NCBI RefSeq assembly: GCF_029227915.1
Contig: NC_079878.1
Location: forward strand, 10,912,001 to 10,976,000
Direction of reading: 5' to 3'
Origin: Hydractinia symbiolongicarpus
Lineage: Eukaryota > Cnidaria > Hydrozoa > Anthoathecata > Hydractiniidae
DNA: 64,000 nucleotides
The notes beneath the pieces are model-generated. The model made no database searches. It had not been told where the DNA came from and saw only the letters and a list, made by a program, of their open reading frames with translations. The position numbers and the translations under genes were made by a program. Below are positions 24,755 to 38,372 of this stretch, piece after piece. Position 1 is the first letter of the stretch. Each line of letters starts with the position of its first letter.

Positions 24755-26554
24755 ATGTCAAAGCCGCTACACTTGCTTGACGGCCCCGGCCTCGATGTCA
24801 AAAGGACAAAAGCCCCTGGGGTCTAAGTTGTTAGTTTACAATAAAAAGACTTCAGGAAGCATATAAGGTTCTTTTGAGAGGTCAATCTTTACGAATTCTT
24901 TTGTCTATGTTTCCGTCTTGGTCCAGCACCGTTAATTTTCACAAAATTACTAAAAATACCAATCTTAGTACTGAGACGAATACATGTGAGGTTGATAATA
25001 TTTTTAGACGATATACTTTTAATGGCACATAAAACGTTTAAAACACTAAGAAAAGCTACAGAAATTATTTTGAGAAAACAAATCAAATTGCTATAGTTAT
25101 TAGATACAGGCAGTTATATTTGCTTTAATCAGTTTCTCAATAAGAATTAGTATAGTTTTAAAAATGTTATGTACCATGGTTTCCATTTTGAAGTATTGTT
25201 TTTAGTTCAACTACTACTTCCCAACAGCACTTTTAAGTATCCCGTACGTGAGTTGTCACATACAGAAGAATACCCACATGCTTGCTTACTAAGACATTAA
25301 AAGTTTTTCAAATATTTTAAGAAAGTAATTTGTTATGTAAATAAGTTTTAACCTGTTTATTTTACTTGTTTATTTTCGCATGAGCGTTTTATAAATCAAC
25401 CTGTAATAGCTTTTATTTTTAGCTATTGATTTGACATTTTTATGCAGTTGCAATAAATAATGTATTTACCATAATATTAAAAATCTCAAAAAATATGAAA
25501 ACAAGAATGGCTCAGTGAGAGCTTTGTTTCCTAGACATGTAAAAGTTGTATTATAGTTATATTCTCGGGTTATTAATTAAACACATTTCTGAGAATCTGT
25601 ACCTTGTAATAATAAATTTCTTGGAAATATAGTTAAATTCAAAGAAATTGTCTTCTATTGCTGGTCTTCAAGAAACGATCAACATTCAATAACAAGTTCT
25701 TTTCTTCCTATTTGTTTCTAAATTTTTTTATTAGTCAGCTGTCATACATAACTACGCTTTAAATTTTAGCATGTAATACAGTGATCTTATCACTTATTAA
25801 TGCCTTAAATCTTATCAAATTCACTGCTTGTTAGAAATTTGATAGCTAAAATGCCTTTAACACGCAGCTACGCCCTTGGGCGGTTACTGCCTTGATGCAA
25901 TTTTGTATCATTTCGAATCATTTCGTACATATTCGTGTAAAAAAAGGATGTCTTAAAAATCAAATAAAAAAGGTAAAAAGTTGAATTGTTTTTATATGTT
26001 TTTTTTCGCATGACCCTGCAAAAATCAACTGGTAATAGCTTTTACTTGTGATTTGACAATTTTTATAGAAATTCTTTGAAACTTGTATCTCCATATTTAT
26101 GCAGTTCCACTGCAAATAATATTGTACAGGTGGATATCTTTACCATAATATTAAAAATCTCAAAAAGAATATGAAGATCCAAAATGGCTCAGTGAGAGCT
26201 TTGTTTCCTAAACATGTAAAAGTTGTATTATAGTTAAGTATTCTCGAAGTTATCAATTAAACATATTTCTGAGAATCTTTGTCTTAATAATGAATTTCTT
26301 AAAAGTGTAGTTAAATTCAAAGAAGTTTTCTTCTTATGCTGGTGTTCAAGAAACGATCTGCATTAAATAACAGTTCTTTCTTGCTATTTTTTCTCCAAGT
26401 ATCTTTTTCATTAGTCAGCCGGTCATACATAATTACGCTTTAAATTCAAGCGTTTAATACAGTGATCTTATCATTTATTAATGCCTTTAATAATCTCGTC
26501 AAATTTAATGTTTTCTAGGAATTTGGTGGTTAAAACTGACCTAACGAGTTGTAA

Positions 26555-26645
26555 CGCCCAAAACGCCCTTATTACGCAGCTACGCCCTTATTACGCAGCT
26601 ACGCCATTATTACGCAGCTACGCCCTTATTATGCAGCTACGCCCT
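26555..26645. repeat. Minisatellite of 19-bp units in the left arm, mirrored at 35785-35855
   Basis: About four units of CTTATTACGCAGCTACGCC. The right arm has about three in reverse complement, so the minisatellite predates or accompanied formation of the inverted repeat. Confidence 0.85.
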
Positions 26646-29413
26646 TCGGCGACTGCCTTGCTGCAATTTCGTATAATTTTGTATCTATTCGTATAAAACT
26701 TTTAACTCTTTTTTACAATTACAGAAATTACCAGATATTTTAAAACTCAAGTAAAAAATTTACAACCATATTTTATGGGTAAAAGCGCTTTTGCAGAATT
26801 AAATTTATCATTGCTGTAGTTGATTCTCTACATTCACACTGTTAACTACAATAGTTTTCTTCCAATTTTTTTTACACACCAAAATACAGGTTTTACCATT
26901 TCTTAAGTTGGTGAAAACTGTAAAATCTGTCATAAACAAATTCCAAGTGCTACAAAGAAAATTGTAAAATTTTCTACGAAAGGTTCTATAGATAAATTGG
27001 TCCATTTTTAATAATTTATATAACCTGGCATTAAATCAATAACTTTTTATTAAAACAGAGTGTAAAGTATGTTACTCTCCACCAACCTTGTCCACAGGGA
27101 TTTTTTTACCTTTCTGCCAATCAGAATTTCCAGGTATTTGGTAACACTGTTGAATCCTGCTTCTGAAAAAGCGTTAAAAAACGAGCAAGTAAAATACACA
27201 AGCTACCTTCCTCTTCAGTCTTACTTCTTCATTCGTGTTTGCTTTGCTTAAAAATGAAAAAGATAAAAAAAATGAAGAATATATCATTAAAACTGGACGC
27301 AGGGTATTTCCCAAGGGAAAAATTAACCGAACTAACCAATAAAACACCGTGAATAAAACTAGTTTTTACAAAGGGTAAGCGCCTTGGTTACGTAAAAAAA
27401 ACAAATAGATACAGATTTAAGGGCAACTATGAATGTTATATAATATTTCGGACATACAGCGACACAATATACAAAAGCTGTTGCTCAAACATATTTCTTT
27501 AAAATTTTACTGCTTTGTTAAAAGAATACAGTTGATAAAATATTTTAACTTTTAGTGCTTAGTAATATCTGTCACTCACACACAAATGCTTACAATGATA
27601 CGGTATTGGAGAACAACTAACGAGTTAAAACTACTGCAGAGATTTTATCTCTATAGCTCTGGACATAGGGCTAAAATACCCTCTTCTGCAAAAGAGACGA
27701 AGGAGACATCATATTGCTACAGAACTTGCCATAAATGTGTGTTAGTAGATTGAAGGCAACTAGGATAAAAAATATTTTGACGGTACAACGTCATCGTATA
27801 ATTCCAGACTTAAAAATAGGGTAAACATAAACTGTGGAAAAAGAGAAATTTTTCACACAATTGTATAAATTTTTAGTCATATATTTTAGTTACAAATGTT
27901 AGCAACCCAACGAAAATTCATCACATTTCAGCCAAAATATAAATCTATGTGTAATGATTTAACAATTCTCTGCTTTATGTGACAATTAAACACTTGGGGC
28001 AAGGATGTCTATCGATGGGCTAATTCATGCCAAACTAGCTTTTCCGATAGCTAGTTGGGCATGAATTATGTCTTCTCTCATAGCGAAAAAACAAAAAATA
28101 TCTGAGAACGAGGGTGTCAAAGTAACTGACACAGAGTGTCAAAGAAAAAGTCATTAAAAATAACGTTTTTTTGCAGTCATTTAACCTTTCCGTAGAAGAA
28201 ATCAAAGAAAATCACTTTGACGAGCCGAGTTGATAACACAAAATCCGACAGAATAACCACCATAGTAAATTCCTTTAAATATTTAAAATAAATATATTTT
28301 TACCTTTTTTTTACCTTTTTTTTCTTTCTGTACTCGACTTCGCTTTTAATAGCTAGACATCAGGTAAAAAAATAGTGGCAGCTTATATGCTAAAAAATGA
28401 ACGGAGGGAATTCCAAAACATTTCCTAGAAATTGTTTGAAGTTCTTAGAATAAAAAACATGTGAATGTTTTAAGTTTATTTATAAAATACATCAACGTCT
28501 AAATTAACTACGATACGAACTGAAAATATCGAACGCTTGTATCCTCTTATTTTCGAGAAAATTTGAGTTTTATAGATTAAAAAAGGAACAACAAAAATAA
28601 GTGAAGAAAACCTTGTCGTTTAAAGTTAAAGAAAATCTGTAAACAATATTAGTTATTATAAGTTGAATATTCTTACCGACTTGTTTATCAGAAAACGATA
28701 AAAATCGAGGCAATGACTTAATAAGTTGTTTAATCGTCTTTGGGTGTATGTGAGGAAATTATAAAGGTCCTAGCAATTGATCAAGAATTTTATTGTGGCA
28801 AAACGTCAACAGACAGTCTCGTCACCAGAACTTTTTGAGAATAACTCTCAAAGAGATCTAGGTACGAGAATGACGTATAGAATATATCTTCGGTGTAAGA
28901 ACATATATATATATTCAGGAAAAAGCTAACAGTATTAGGTACATCTTATAAACAAAAATATTTTGTGAGCATTAATCAATTTTGCACAATGTCGTGTTGA
29001 CAAATTACCCGTTCACGCAGCTGTTATTATAAATTATTCAAATTCGAGGAAATTCCATCTGTTATATAAATAAAACCAGATGTTTGATTTATTTAGTAAT
29101 GGTTGGTCGCTGGTTTATTCCCGATTAATAGGGAAACGTCTTTATGTTGCAATTGAGCTTGCTGTACAATGTCTAGAAAATAAATCCTTGTACACCATTT
29201 GTACACCATCTTTACACAATTTTGACACGATTTGTGGTTAGTTACTTAAAAATTATCCTTGTCCGAATGAAAATGAGGGTACATTGAAGGTCATCTTAAT
29301 TGCATCCAGCCTCAGGTTACGTATGATAGAAAAAAAGATTTGAAAAATTTGTCTGCGAAATGATGCTTTGAGAAAATTTCCCTGGAGTGTTCCACTATTA
29401 ATCTTGGTCTCAT

Positions 29414-29462
29414 AAATAATTATATTTTATTAGGCGTAACTCCTAATAAAATATAATTATTT
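29414..29462. repeat. Perfect hairpin at the centre of the 11-kb inverted repeat
   Basis: Arms of 21 bp (29414-29434 and 29442-29462) are exact reverse complements around a 7-nt loop, CGTAACT. The centre is the best-preserved part of the palindrome. Confidence 0.93.
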
Positions 29463-31595
29463 GAAACCTTAACTAACTCTCATTCTGCTGGTTACCTGGC
29501 TATTTTGATTAAAACATAATAGACTGTTAAAGTGCAAGTATTGAAAGTGGAACCCTCCAAAAAAAGTTTGTCGTAGCATCATTTCGTAAAGACTGTGTCA
29601 AAACAAACTTTTCAAATCTTCTTTCCTGTCTTATGTATCCTGGGGCTCGATGCAATTAAGGATTACCTTCGATGTACCTTTATTTTCATCCGAACAAACT
29701 GCGTGATAATTTCAAAGTTATCAAGCAAAAATCGTGTACAGATAGTGTGCACCGATTCATTTTCTGGATATTCTACAACAAGCTCAATCACAACATAAAG
29801 ACGTTCTCCCTATTAATCTGGAATAAACCAACGACCATTACTTAAACAAAAAAGCTAACAACTGGTTTCATTCATATAGCAAATTTAAACAGATTGAATT
29901 TCCTCGAATTTGAAACATCTATGAATAAGCCAATTGCTTATTCATAGGTCAGTCTCTATTATAACAGCTGCATTATAAATCGAATGGGGATTTATATTTG
30001 TCAACACGACATTTTGCAAAATTGATTAATGCTCACAAAATTTCTACTTCTTTTTAGTTTTTTCCTGAGTACATATCTGCTATTACACCGTGGATACACT
30101 CTGTACGGCATTCTCGTACCCATATCTCTTTGAGAATTCATTTCAAAGAGTTCTGGAGACAAGACTGTCTGTTTTCGTTTTGCCAAAAGAAAAACTCTTG
30201 AGCCATTGCCATGATCTTTATAATTTCTACACATAAACCCAAATACGATAAAACAACAAAAAATTAAGTTGATGCACTCATTTTTTTTTGTTTTCTGATA
30301 AACAAGTCGGTAAGACTAATCATCTTATAATGACTAATATTGTTCACGGATTTTCTTTAATTTTAGACGACAAGGCGTTCTTCACTAATTTTTGTTATTC
30401 CTTTTTTAGTCTATAAAACTCAAAATTCCTTGAAAATGAGAGGATACAAGCTTTGAATATTTTCAGTTCCGATTGAAATTAAAAAAGTTATGTAAGAGGA
30501 GAATTTGTTAAATTTTTTTGCATGATTTTTTTGGGCAATAACTTTCCCAAAATTAGTGAATCAAAATCCCAAAATCATAAATAAAACGGTTACAACGAAC
30601 AACGTTGTGCAGATGGCCGGACAAAATTTGGGATGGAGGTTGGTGTATTTTATAAATAAACTTAAAACATTCACATGTTTTTTTTTCTAAGAACTTCAAA
30701 CAATTTCTAGGAAATGTTTAATACGGTATTAAATGAAAATCCTTTAACGCTTACGTTTCTCTATTACACGTCGATGCTTGAAAAAAAGACCTTATAACCA
30801 ATCCATATGTCAGCTTTTTTTTTGGAATTCCCTCTGTTCATTTTTTAGCATATAAGCTGCCACTATTTTCTACCTGATTTCTGTCGAATAAAAGCAAAGT
30901 CGAATACAGAGAAAAAGAATTAAAAGAAGGTAAAAGTATATTTATTTTAAATTTTTAAACGAATTTACTATAGTTTTTATTTTGTCGGATTTTGTGTTAT
31001 CAACGCGGCTCGTTAAGGTGATTTTCTTTTTTTTTTTTTCTACGGAAGGTTAAATAACTGCATATTTTAATGACTTTTTCTTTGACATCTTCGTTCTCAG
31101 GTATTTTTGCTTTTTCGCTAGATATCAGAAAAGCTAGTTTGGCATGAATTAGCCCATCGATAGACGCATCCTTGTGCCAAGTGTTTAATTGTCACATAAA
31201 ACAGAGAATTGTTAAATCATTACACGTAAATTTATATTTTGGGTTAAATGTGATGAAACTTCGTTGGGTTGCTAACATTTGTAACTAACATATGTGACTA
31301 ACAATTTATACACATCAAAAACGTTTGAAAATTTTTTCTCTTTTTCCACGTTTATGTTTACCCTGTTTTCAAATCTGGAATTATACGATGATGTTATACG
31401 GTCAAAGCATTTTTTATCCTAGTTGCCTTCAATGTACTAACACACATTTATGGCAAATTTTGTAGCAATATGATGTCTCCTTCGTCTCTTTTGAAGAAGG
31501 GGGTATTTTAGCCCCACTTTCAGGGCTATAAAGTTAAAAACTCTGCAGTAGTTCCAACACATTAGTTGTTATTCTGCAATATCCTATTATTAACA

Positions 31596-33642
31596 CTAGT
31601 CGATAAGGCCCGTGGAGAAATCCACTTAGGCAGATGGGCAATAGAAAAATAGGTTGTTTTAGATGTTTTGCTGACGTCAGCAGTGAAGATCCCAAAAAAG
31701 TTAGGGAAATTTATTTTATTATTTTATTGTAATGCGTAGAGGTTGAATCACGCTGATCAAAATAATGTGTAGGATGATATGTTTTCGAGGAACGCAAAAA
31801 GAGATATAAGTGTTTAAAAATTGTGCTGACGTCAGCAAAGGCCCGTGAAAACACAAAAATTTTTTTTTCAGAAATTCATGTACCTGTTGCCTCTCTCGTA
31901 TAGATCTTGAAACGCTGATCAAGAAAATGTATAGGATTATGTATTTTTGACCAACGGTTACGGAAATATTGTGGTTTAGAGGTTTTTTGATGACGTCATA
32001 AACCCGTTCATTCCGAAACGGATTTGGGGACCCAGGTTTGGAAAATTACTCAAATTGGTCCCAGGTGGACCCTAGTTACCCACGCGGTTAAAAAACATTG
32101 ACGTCACCAACTCGTTTCCAAGTTATTTGGCCTCAAAATTTTAGGTGCACTGTAATGGCTTCACTAATCTTAATTAACTTTCCTTTGACGTCAATACTAT
32201 TTTAGCGTTAAAGTTTGGTAAATTACAGAACAATTTTATAGGCGATGTTTTATAGAATTTGTTAAAGAAAATTGTGAAGAATATAATCCACTTTGCAAAA
32301 GTCACAGACAGACAGAACTGGCGTATTATTATATAGACTAGTCGATAAAGACCCGTGGAGAAATCCACTTAGGACATTGAAAATGTTAGTTTGCTGTCGT
32401 CAGCATTGCAAATCCAAAAAAAAAAAAAAAAATTGGCAAAATTTAGTTTATTCGTTGCCTGTAACGTGTAGAGGTTGAAACGCTGATCAAAATAATATAG
32501 GATCATAACTTTTCTACGAACAACAAAAGACATAAAAGGGTTTTAAAATTTTGCTGACGTCAGCAATGGCCCGTTAAAACGCAAAAAAAAATTTTCAGAA
32601 ATTTATATCCCTGTTACCTTCATCGTATAGACCTTGAAACGATGATCAAGAAAATGTATAGGATCATATATCTTTGACAAACGGTTGCAGAGATATTAGG
32701 GTTTAAAGATTTTTTGATGACGTCATCAACCCGTCCATTCCAAAACGGATTCGGGGACCCAGGTTTGGGAAACTTACCCAAATTGGTCCAAGGTGGTCCC
32801 TAGTTACCCACGCGGTGAAAAATCATTGACGTCACCAACTCGTTTCCAAGTTATTTAGCCTCAAAGTTTTAGGTGCACTGTAATGGCTTCATTAATTTAA
32901 TATAGGATATTGACGTTAAAGTGGTGTTATTGACGTCGCGCCGTAATGTCTGAATATTTACCATATTAGACATGCATTTTTCGGCAATATCAAAGGAAAA
33001 TGAAGACATCCACTTTGCCTGTCACAGAGACACGGAACTGGCGTATTATTATATAGACTAGTCGATAAAGCCCGTGGAAAAATCCACTAAAGCAGGATAA
33101 AAATTTTGATGTTAATGAGATATAAGAATTTAAAGATTTTGCTGACGTCAGCAATGGCCCCGTCAAAACCGATAAATTTTTTTTAGAAATTTGTATACCT
33201 GTTGCCTCTATCGTATAGATCTTGAAACGCTGATCCAGAAAATGTATAGGATTATGTACTTTTGACAAACGGTTGCAGAGATATTAGGGTTTAAAGGTTT
33301 TTTGATGACGTCATCAACCCACCCATTCCGAAACGGATTTGGGGACCCAGGTTTGGGAAACTTACCCAAATTGGTCCTAGGTGGTCCCTAGTTACCCACG
33401 CAGGAGATGACGTCAGTTATTTCCACCCGTTTCCAAGTTATTAAGCCTTAAATTTAAAAGTGCAATGCAATGGCTTCACTAATCTTAATATACTTTCCTT
33501 TGACGTCAATATTGCTTTAACGTCAAAGTTTGCTAATTTACAGAACAAATTTATAGGCGATGTTTTATAGACTTTATCAAAGAAATTTTATCCACTTTGC
33601 AAAAGTGACAGACAGACACACTTAGCGTATTATTATAAGAGA
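31596..33642 (-). mobile_element. Head-to-tail array of three non-autonomous Helitrons
   Basis: Minus-strand elements: 33058-33642, 32338-33057 and 31596-32337. Each ends in a hairpin (TGGAGAAATCCA on the plus strand) plus CGACTAG, and the next begins TCTATATAATAATACGC with no spacer. The array as a whole starts TCTCTTATAATAATACGC after an A and ends CTAG before a T, the Helitron insertion rule. Inner blocks carry TGACGTCA and GCTGACGTCAGC palindromes. No coding capacity. Confidence 0.92.
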
Positions 33643-36600
33643 TTTGTTTGTGAGTGACAAATGTTACTAAACACTGAAAGTCATAAGTTATTTGCAACTG
33701 TATTCTTTTAACAAAGCATTAAAATTTTAAAGAAATATGTTTGAGTAACAGCTATTCTGCATCGTGTCGCTGCGTGTCAGAAATATTATATAACATACAC
33801 AGTTGGTTTTAAATCTGTATCTATTGTTGTTTTTTTTGCTTAAGGTGCTTACCCTTTGAAATGCTAATTTTATTGGTTAGTTTGGTTAATTTTTCCCTTG
33901 GGAAATTCCGCTCGTCCATTTTTAATAATATATTCTTCATTTTTTTATTTTCTTTATTGAGAGAAAGTAGTTTGTGTTTTTTACTTTCTCGTGTTTTTAT
34001 GGTTTTTTACAAGCAGGATCCAAAGTGTAACCCAATTTCTGGAAATTATTGATATCTCACAAACAGATTTTTCTGTTCGTTGGCTATTTTTTTGGCCGCA
34101 GTAAAGGTAAAAAATCTCGGGCAAGGTTGGTGGAGCGTTAACGATTAACACCTTTTTTTAACAAAAAGTTATTGATTTAATTTCAGGTTAACAAAATGGG
34201 TCCTTTTATTTAAAGAATTTTCCATAAAAAAATTACAATTTATTTTGTATTAGCTTAATTTTTTAATTCTAATAGCAAAGAGTATATCGTTAATATTCAG
34301 CACCCAAAATTTCTTGTATTTGACAAATTTCATAGTTGTTACCAGCTCAAATAAAATTATGATGCAACCTTTTATTTTGGTGTGTAAATAAAATTTGTCA
34401 AAAAACACTGTCACATTTAACAGTGTGAATGCAGATAAACAAATACAGCAGTAATAAATTTAATTCTTTAAATACACTTTTTACCCATAAAATATAACTT
34501 TAACTTTTTTATTTGAGTTTTAAGACATCCTGTAATTTCTGTAATTGTAAAGAATAGCTAAAACCAGTTTTACACGAATATATACAAAATTATACGAAAT
34601 TGCAGCAAGGCATGACGTTGTACGGTCAAAATATTTTTTATCGTAGTTGTTCTCCAATGTACTAACACACATTTATTTTTGTAATAATATGATGTCTCCT
34701 TCGTTTCTTTTAAAGAAGAGGTTTTTTAGCCCCATGTCCAGAGCTATAGCGTTAAAAGCTCTGCAGTAGTTTTAACACGTTAGTTGTTCTCCAATACCGT
34801 ATCATTGTAAGCTTTTGTTTGTGAGTGACAGATATTACTAAGCACTAAAAGTTAAAATATTTTATCAACTGTAATCTTTTAACAAAGCAGTAAAATTTTA
34901 AAGAAATATGTTTGCGCAACAGCTTTTGTATATTGTGTCGCTGTATGTCCGAAATGTTATATAACATTCATGGTTGCTTTTAAATCTGTATCTATTTGTT
35001 TGTTTTTTTACGTAACCAAGGTGCTTACCCTTTGTAAGAACTAGTTTTATTGGTTAGTTCGGTTAATTTTTCCCTTGGGAAATTCCCTGCGTCCAGTTTT
35101 AATGATAAATTCTTCATTTTTTTTATCTTTTTCATTTTTAAGAAAAGCAAAGACGAATGAACAAGTAAGACTGAAGAACAAGGTAGCTTGTGTTTTTTAC
35201 TTGCTCTTTATTTTATGCTTTTGCAGAAGCAGGATCTATCAGTGTTACTAAATACCTAGAAATTATTGATATCTCGAACAAATTTTTCTGTTCATTGGCT
35301 ATTTTTATTACGAGGGGATTATTTTCACCTTCTGACAATCCCTACCGTCTCAGATTTTCAGAAAGGTAAAAAATCCTTGTGGACAAGGCTGGTGGAGAGT
35401 GAAACACTTTATTTACACTCTTTTTCAATAAAGAATTATTGATTTAATGTCAGGTTATATAAATTATTAAAAATGGACCCATTGATCTATAAAATCTTTC
35501 ATAGAAAATTTTACAATTTCTTTTGTAGCTCCATTTTCTCAATTTAATAGCAGTAAACATATCATGAATATTCAGCACTTGAAATTTGTTTATGACAGAT
35601 TTCACAGTTTTTACCAATTTCAGAAATGGTAGAACCAGTAATTTTTGTGTGTAAATAAAATTTTGGAAGAAAACTGTTGTAGTTAACAGTGTAAATGTTG
35701 AGAATCAATTACAACAAAAATAAATTTAATTCTTTATTCACACTTTTACCCATAAAATATAGTTGTAATTTTTTTACTTGAGTCGAAGGGCGTAGCTGCA
35801 TAATGAGGGCGTAGCTGCGTAATAAGGGCGTAGCTGCGTAATAAGGGCGTTTTGGGCGTTACAACTCCGTTAGATCAGTTTTAACCACCAAATTCCTAGA
35901 AAACATTAAATTTGATGAGATTTTTAAAGGCATTAATAAATGATAAGATCTCTGTATTAAACGTTTGAATTTAAAGCGTAATTATGTTTGACCGGCTGAC
36001 TAATGAAAAAGATACTTGGAGAAAAAATAGCAAGAACTTTTATTTAATGCAGATCGTTTCTTGAACACCAGCAAAAGAAGAAAACTTCTTTGAATTTAAC
36101 CACACTTTTAAGAAATTCATTATTAAGACAAAGATTCTCAGAAATATGTTTAATTGATAACTCCGAGAATACTTAACTATAATACAACTTTTACATGTTT
36201 AGGAAACAAAGCTCTCACTGAGCCATTTTGGATCTTCATATTCTTTTTGAGTTTTTTAATATTATGGTAAAGATATCCACCTGTATAGTATTATTTGCAG
36301 TGGAACTGCATAAATATGGAGATACAATTTTCAAAGAATTTCTATAAAGATTGTTAAATCGATTGTCTAAAGTGAAAGCTATTACCAGTTGATTTTTACA
36401 GGGTCATGCAAAATAAAACATATAAAAACAGGAAACTTGGTTATTTACATGGCAAAGTGCTTTCCTAAAATGTTTGAAATTTTTATGTCTTTGTAAGCAA
36501 GCTTGTGGGTGTTCTTCTCTATGTGACCACTCACATTTTTGTTATTGCACTTGTATCTGTTTGAAATGATTTTTATGCATTATTTTCTTTATCGAAAGGT

Positions 36601-36942
36601 CTGAAAAGTTTTAGAAAATCTAATTCTTATCCTAAAGCAGTATCGTCATTAGAAGCCATACTCACCTTGGATTGCAGGCACAAAACACATTACATACTTT
36701 TTTATAATAAACCTGGAAATTTCCTAATTCTTGCGCACTTTTGCAGTATACAAAATTATACGACAAAGTTTCGTAAAATTGCAACAAGTGATTATCAGCC
36801 TTTGTTGAGATCAGATCGTACCAAAAATTAACCACTGCAAGAACCTTTCTCCGTTTTTTATCTTTTTCCTACAGCCTGGCCAGTGCGAAAATCACTAAAT
36901 TAAAACACTAGACTAAAATTACATGAGCTCTAGACATTCTCC

Positions 36943-38372
36943 TAAGTTGTCAGAAAGCTCACAAGTTGTCAAGAAGCTCACAAGTTATCAAAAAGCTCTC
37001 AAGTTATCAAAAACCTCACAAGTTGTCAAAAAGCTCTCAAGTTATCAAGAAGCTCACAAGTTATCAAAAAGCTTACAAGTTATCAAAAAGCTCACAAGTT
37101 ATCAAAAAGTTTACAAGTTATCAAAAAGCTTACAAGTTGTCAAGAAGCTCACAAGTTATCAAAAAGCTCACAAGTTATCAAAAAGCTCACAAGTTATCAA
37201 AAAGTTTACAAGTTGTCAAGAAGCTCACAAGTTATCAAAAAGCTCACAAGTTATCAAAAAGCTCACAAGTTATCAAAAAGCTTACAAGTTGTCAAGAAGC
37301 TCACAAGTTGTCAAGAAGCTCACAAGTTATCAAAAAGTTTACAAGTTGTCAAGAAGCTCACAAGTTATCAAAAAGCTCACAAGTTATCAAAAAGCTTACA
37401 AGTTGTCAAGAAGCTCACAAGTTGTCAAAAAGCTCACAAGTTGTCAAAAAGCTCACAAGTTATCAAAAAGTTTACAAGTTGTCAAGAAGCTCACAAGTTA
37501 TCAAAAAGCTCACAAGTTATCAAAAAGCTCACAAGTTATCAAAAAGTTTACAAGTTGTCAAAAACCTCACAAGTTATCAAAAAGTTTACAAGTTGTCAAG
37601 AAGCTCACAAGTTATCAAAAAGCTCACAAGTTATCAAAAAGCTCACAAGTTATCAAAAAGTTTACAAGTTGTCAAGAAGCTCACAAGTTATCAAAAAGTT
37701 TACAAGTTGTCAAGAAGCTCACAAGTTATCAAAAAGCTCACAAGTTATCAAAAAGCTCACAAGTTATCAAAAAGCTCACAAGTTATCAAAAAGCTCTCAA
37801 GTTATCAAAAAGTTCACAAGTTGTCAAAAACCTCACAAGTTGTCAAAAACCTCACAAGTTATCAAAAAGCTTACAAGTTATCAAAAAGCTTACAAGTTAT
37901 CAAAAAGCTCACAAGTTGTCAAAAAGCTCACAAGTTATCAAAAAGTTTACAAGTTATCAAAAAGCTCACAAGTTATCAAAAAGCTCACAAGTTATCAAAA
38001 AGCTCACAAGTTATCAAAAAGCTCTCAAGTTATCAAAAAGTTTACAAGTTGTCAAAAACCTCACAAGTTGTCAAAAACCTCACAAGTTATCAAAAAGCTT
38101 ACAAGTTATCAAAAAGCTTACAAGTTATCAAAAAGCTCACAAGTTGTCAAAAACCTCACAAGTTATCAAAAAGTTTACAAGTTATCAAAAAGCTTACAAG
38201 TTGTCAAGAAGCTCACAAGTTATCAAAAAGTTTACAAGTTGTCAAGAAGCTCACAAGTTATCAAAAAGCTCACAAGTTATCAAAAAGCTCACAAGTTATC
38301 AAAAAGCTTACAAGTTGTCAAGAAGCTCACATGTTATCAAAAAGCTCACTAGTTGTCAAGAAGCTCACAAGT
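36943..38372. repeat. 19-bp satellite, about 75 tandem units
   Basis: The unit is AAAAAGCTCACAAGTTATC with recurrent variants (TTAC for CTCAC, GTTGTC for GTTATC, AAGAAG for AAAAAG, and AACCTC). No unit contains a stop codon in any plus frame, so three overlapping plus-strand frames of about 380-510 codons run through it. Each encodes the same 19-residue Lys/Ser-rich repeat (SSQVIKKLTSYQKAHKLSK). I treat it as non-coding. Confidence 0.95.

Larger units (their letters stand above)
25248..36537. repeat. 11.3-kb imperfect inverted repeat (foldback-like), no genes
   Basis: The left arm (25248-29434) and right arm (29442-36537) are reverse complements over most of their length. Matching landmarks are 25255-25340 with 36440-36530; 26160-26600 with 35820-36250; 27300-27360 with 35000-35100; 27960-28050 with 31120-31190; 28390-28480 with 30650-30720; 29265-29330 with 29620-29700. 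The arms are diverged, with indels. The right arm gained a Helitron array (31596-33642) and a tandem duplication of about 1.18 kb (31390-34611, excluding Helitrons, and 34612-35790). The left arm has its outer part twice (25360-25930 and 25980-26700). No frame over about 90 codons, so no transposase. Borders are approximate. Confidence 0.88.

Noticed and set aside
32990-33268. 92-codon minus-strand frame
   Set aside because: It lies inside a non-autonomous Helitron; a related short frame at 48079-48369 is in another copy of the same repeat, so similarity reflects the repeat rather than a gene.
36943-38372. Possible CRISPR array
   Set aside because: The 19-bp units are contiguous without spacers and the window is eukaryotic.
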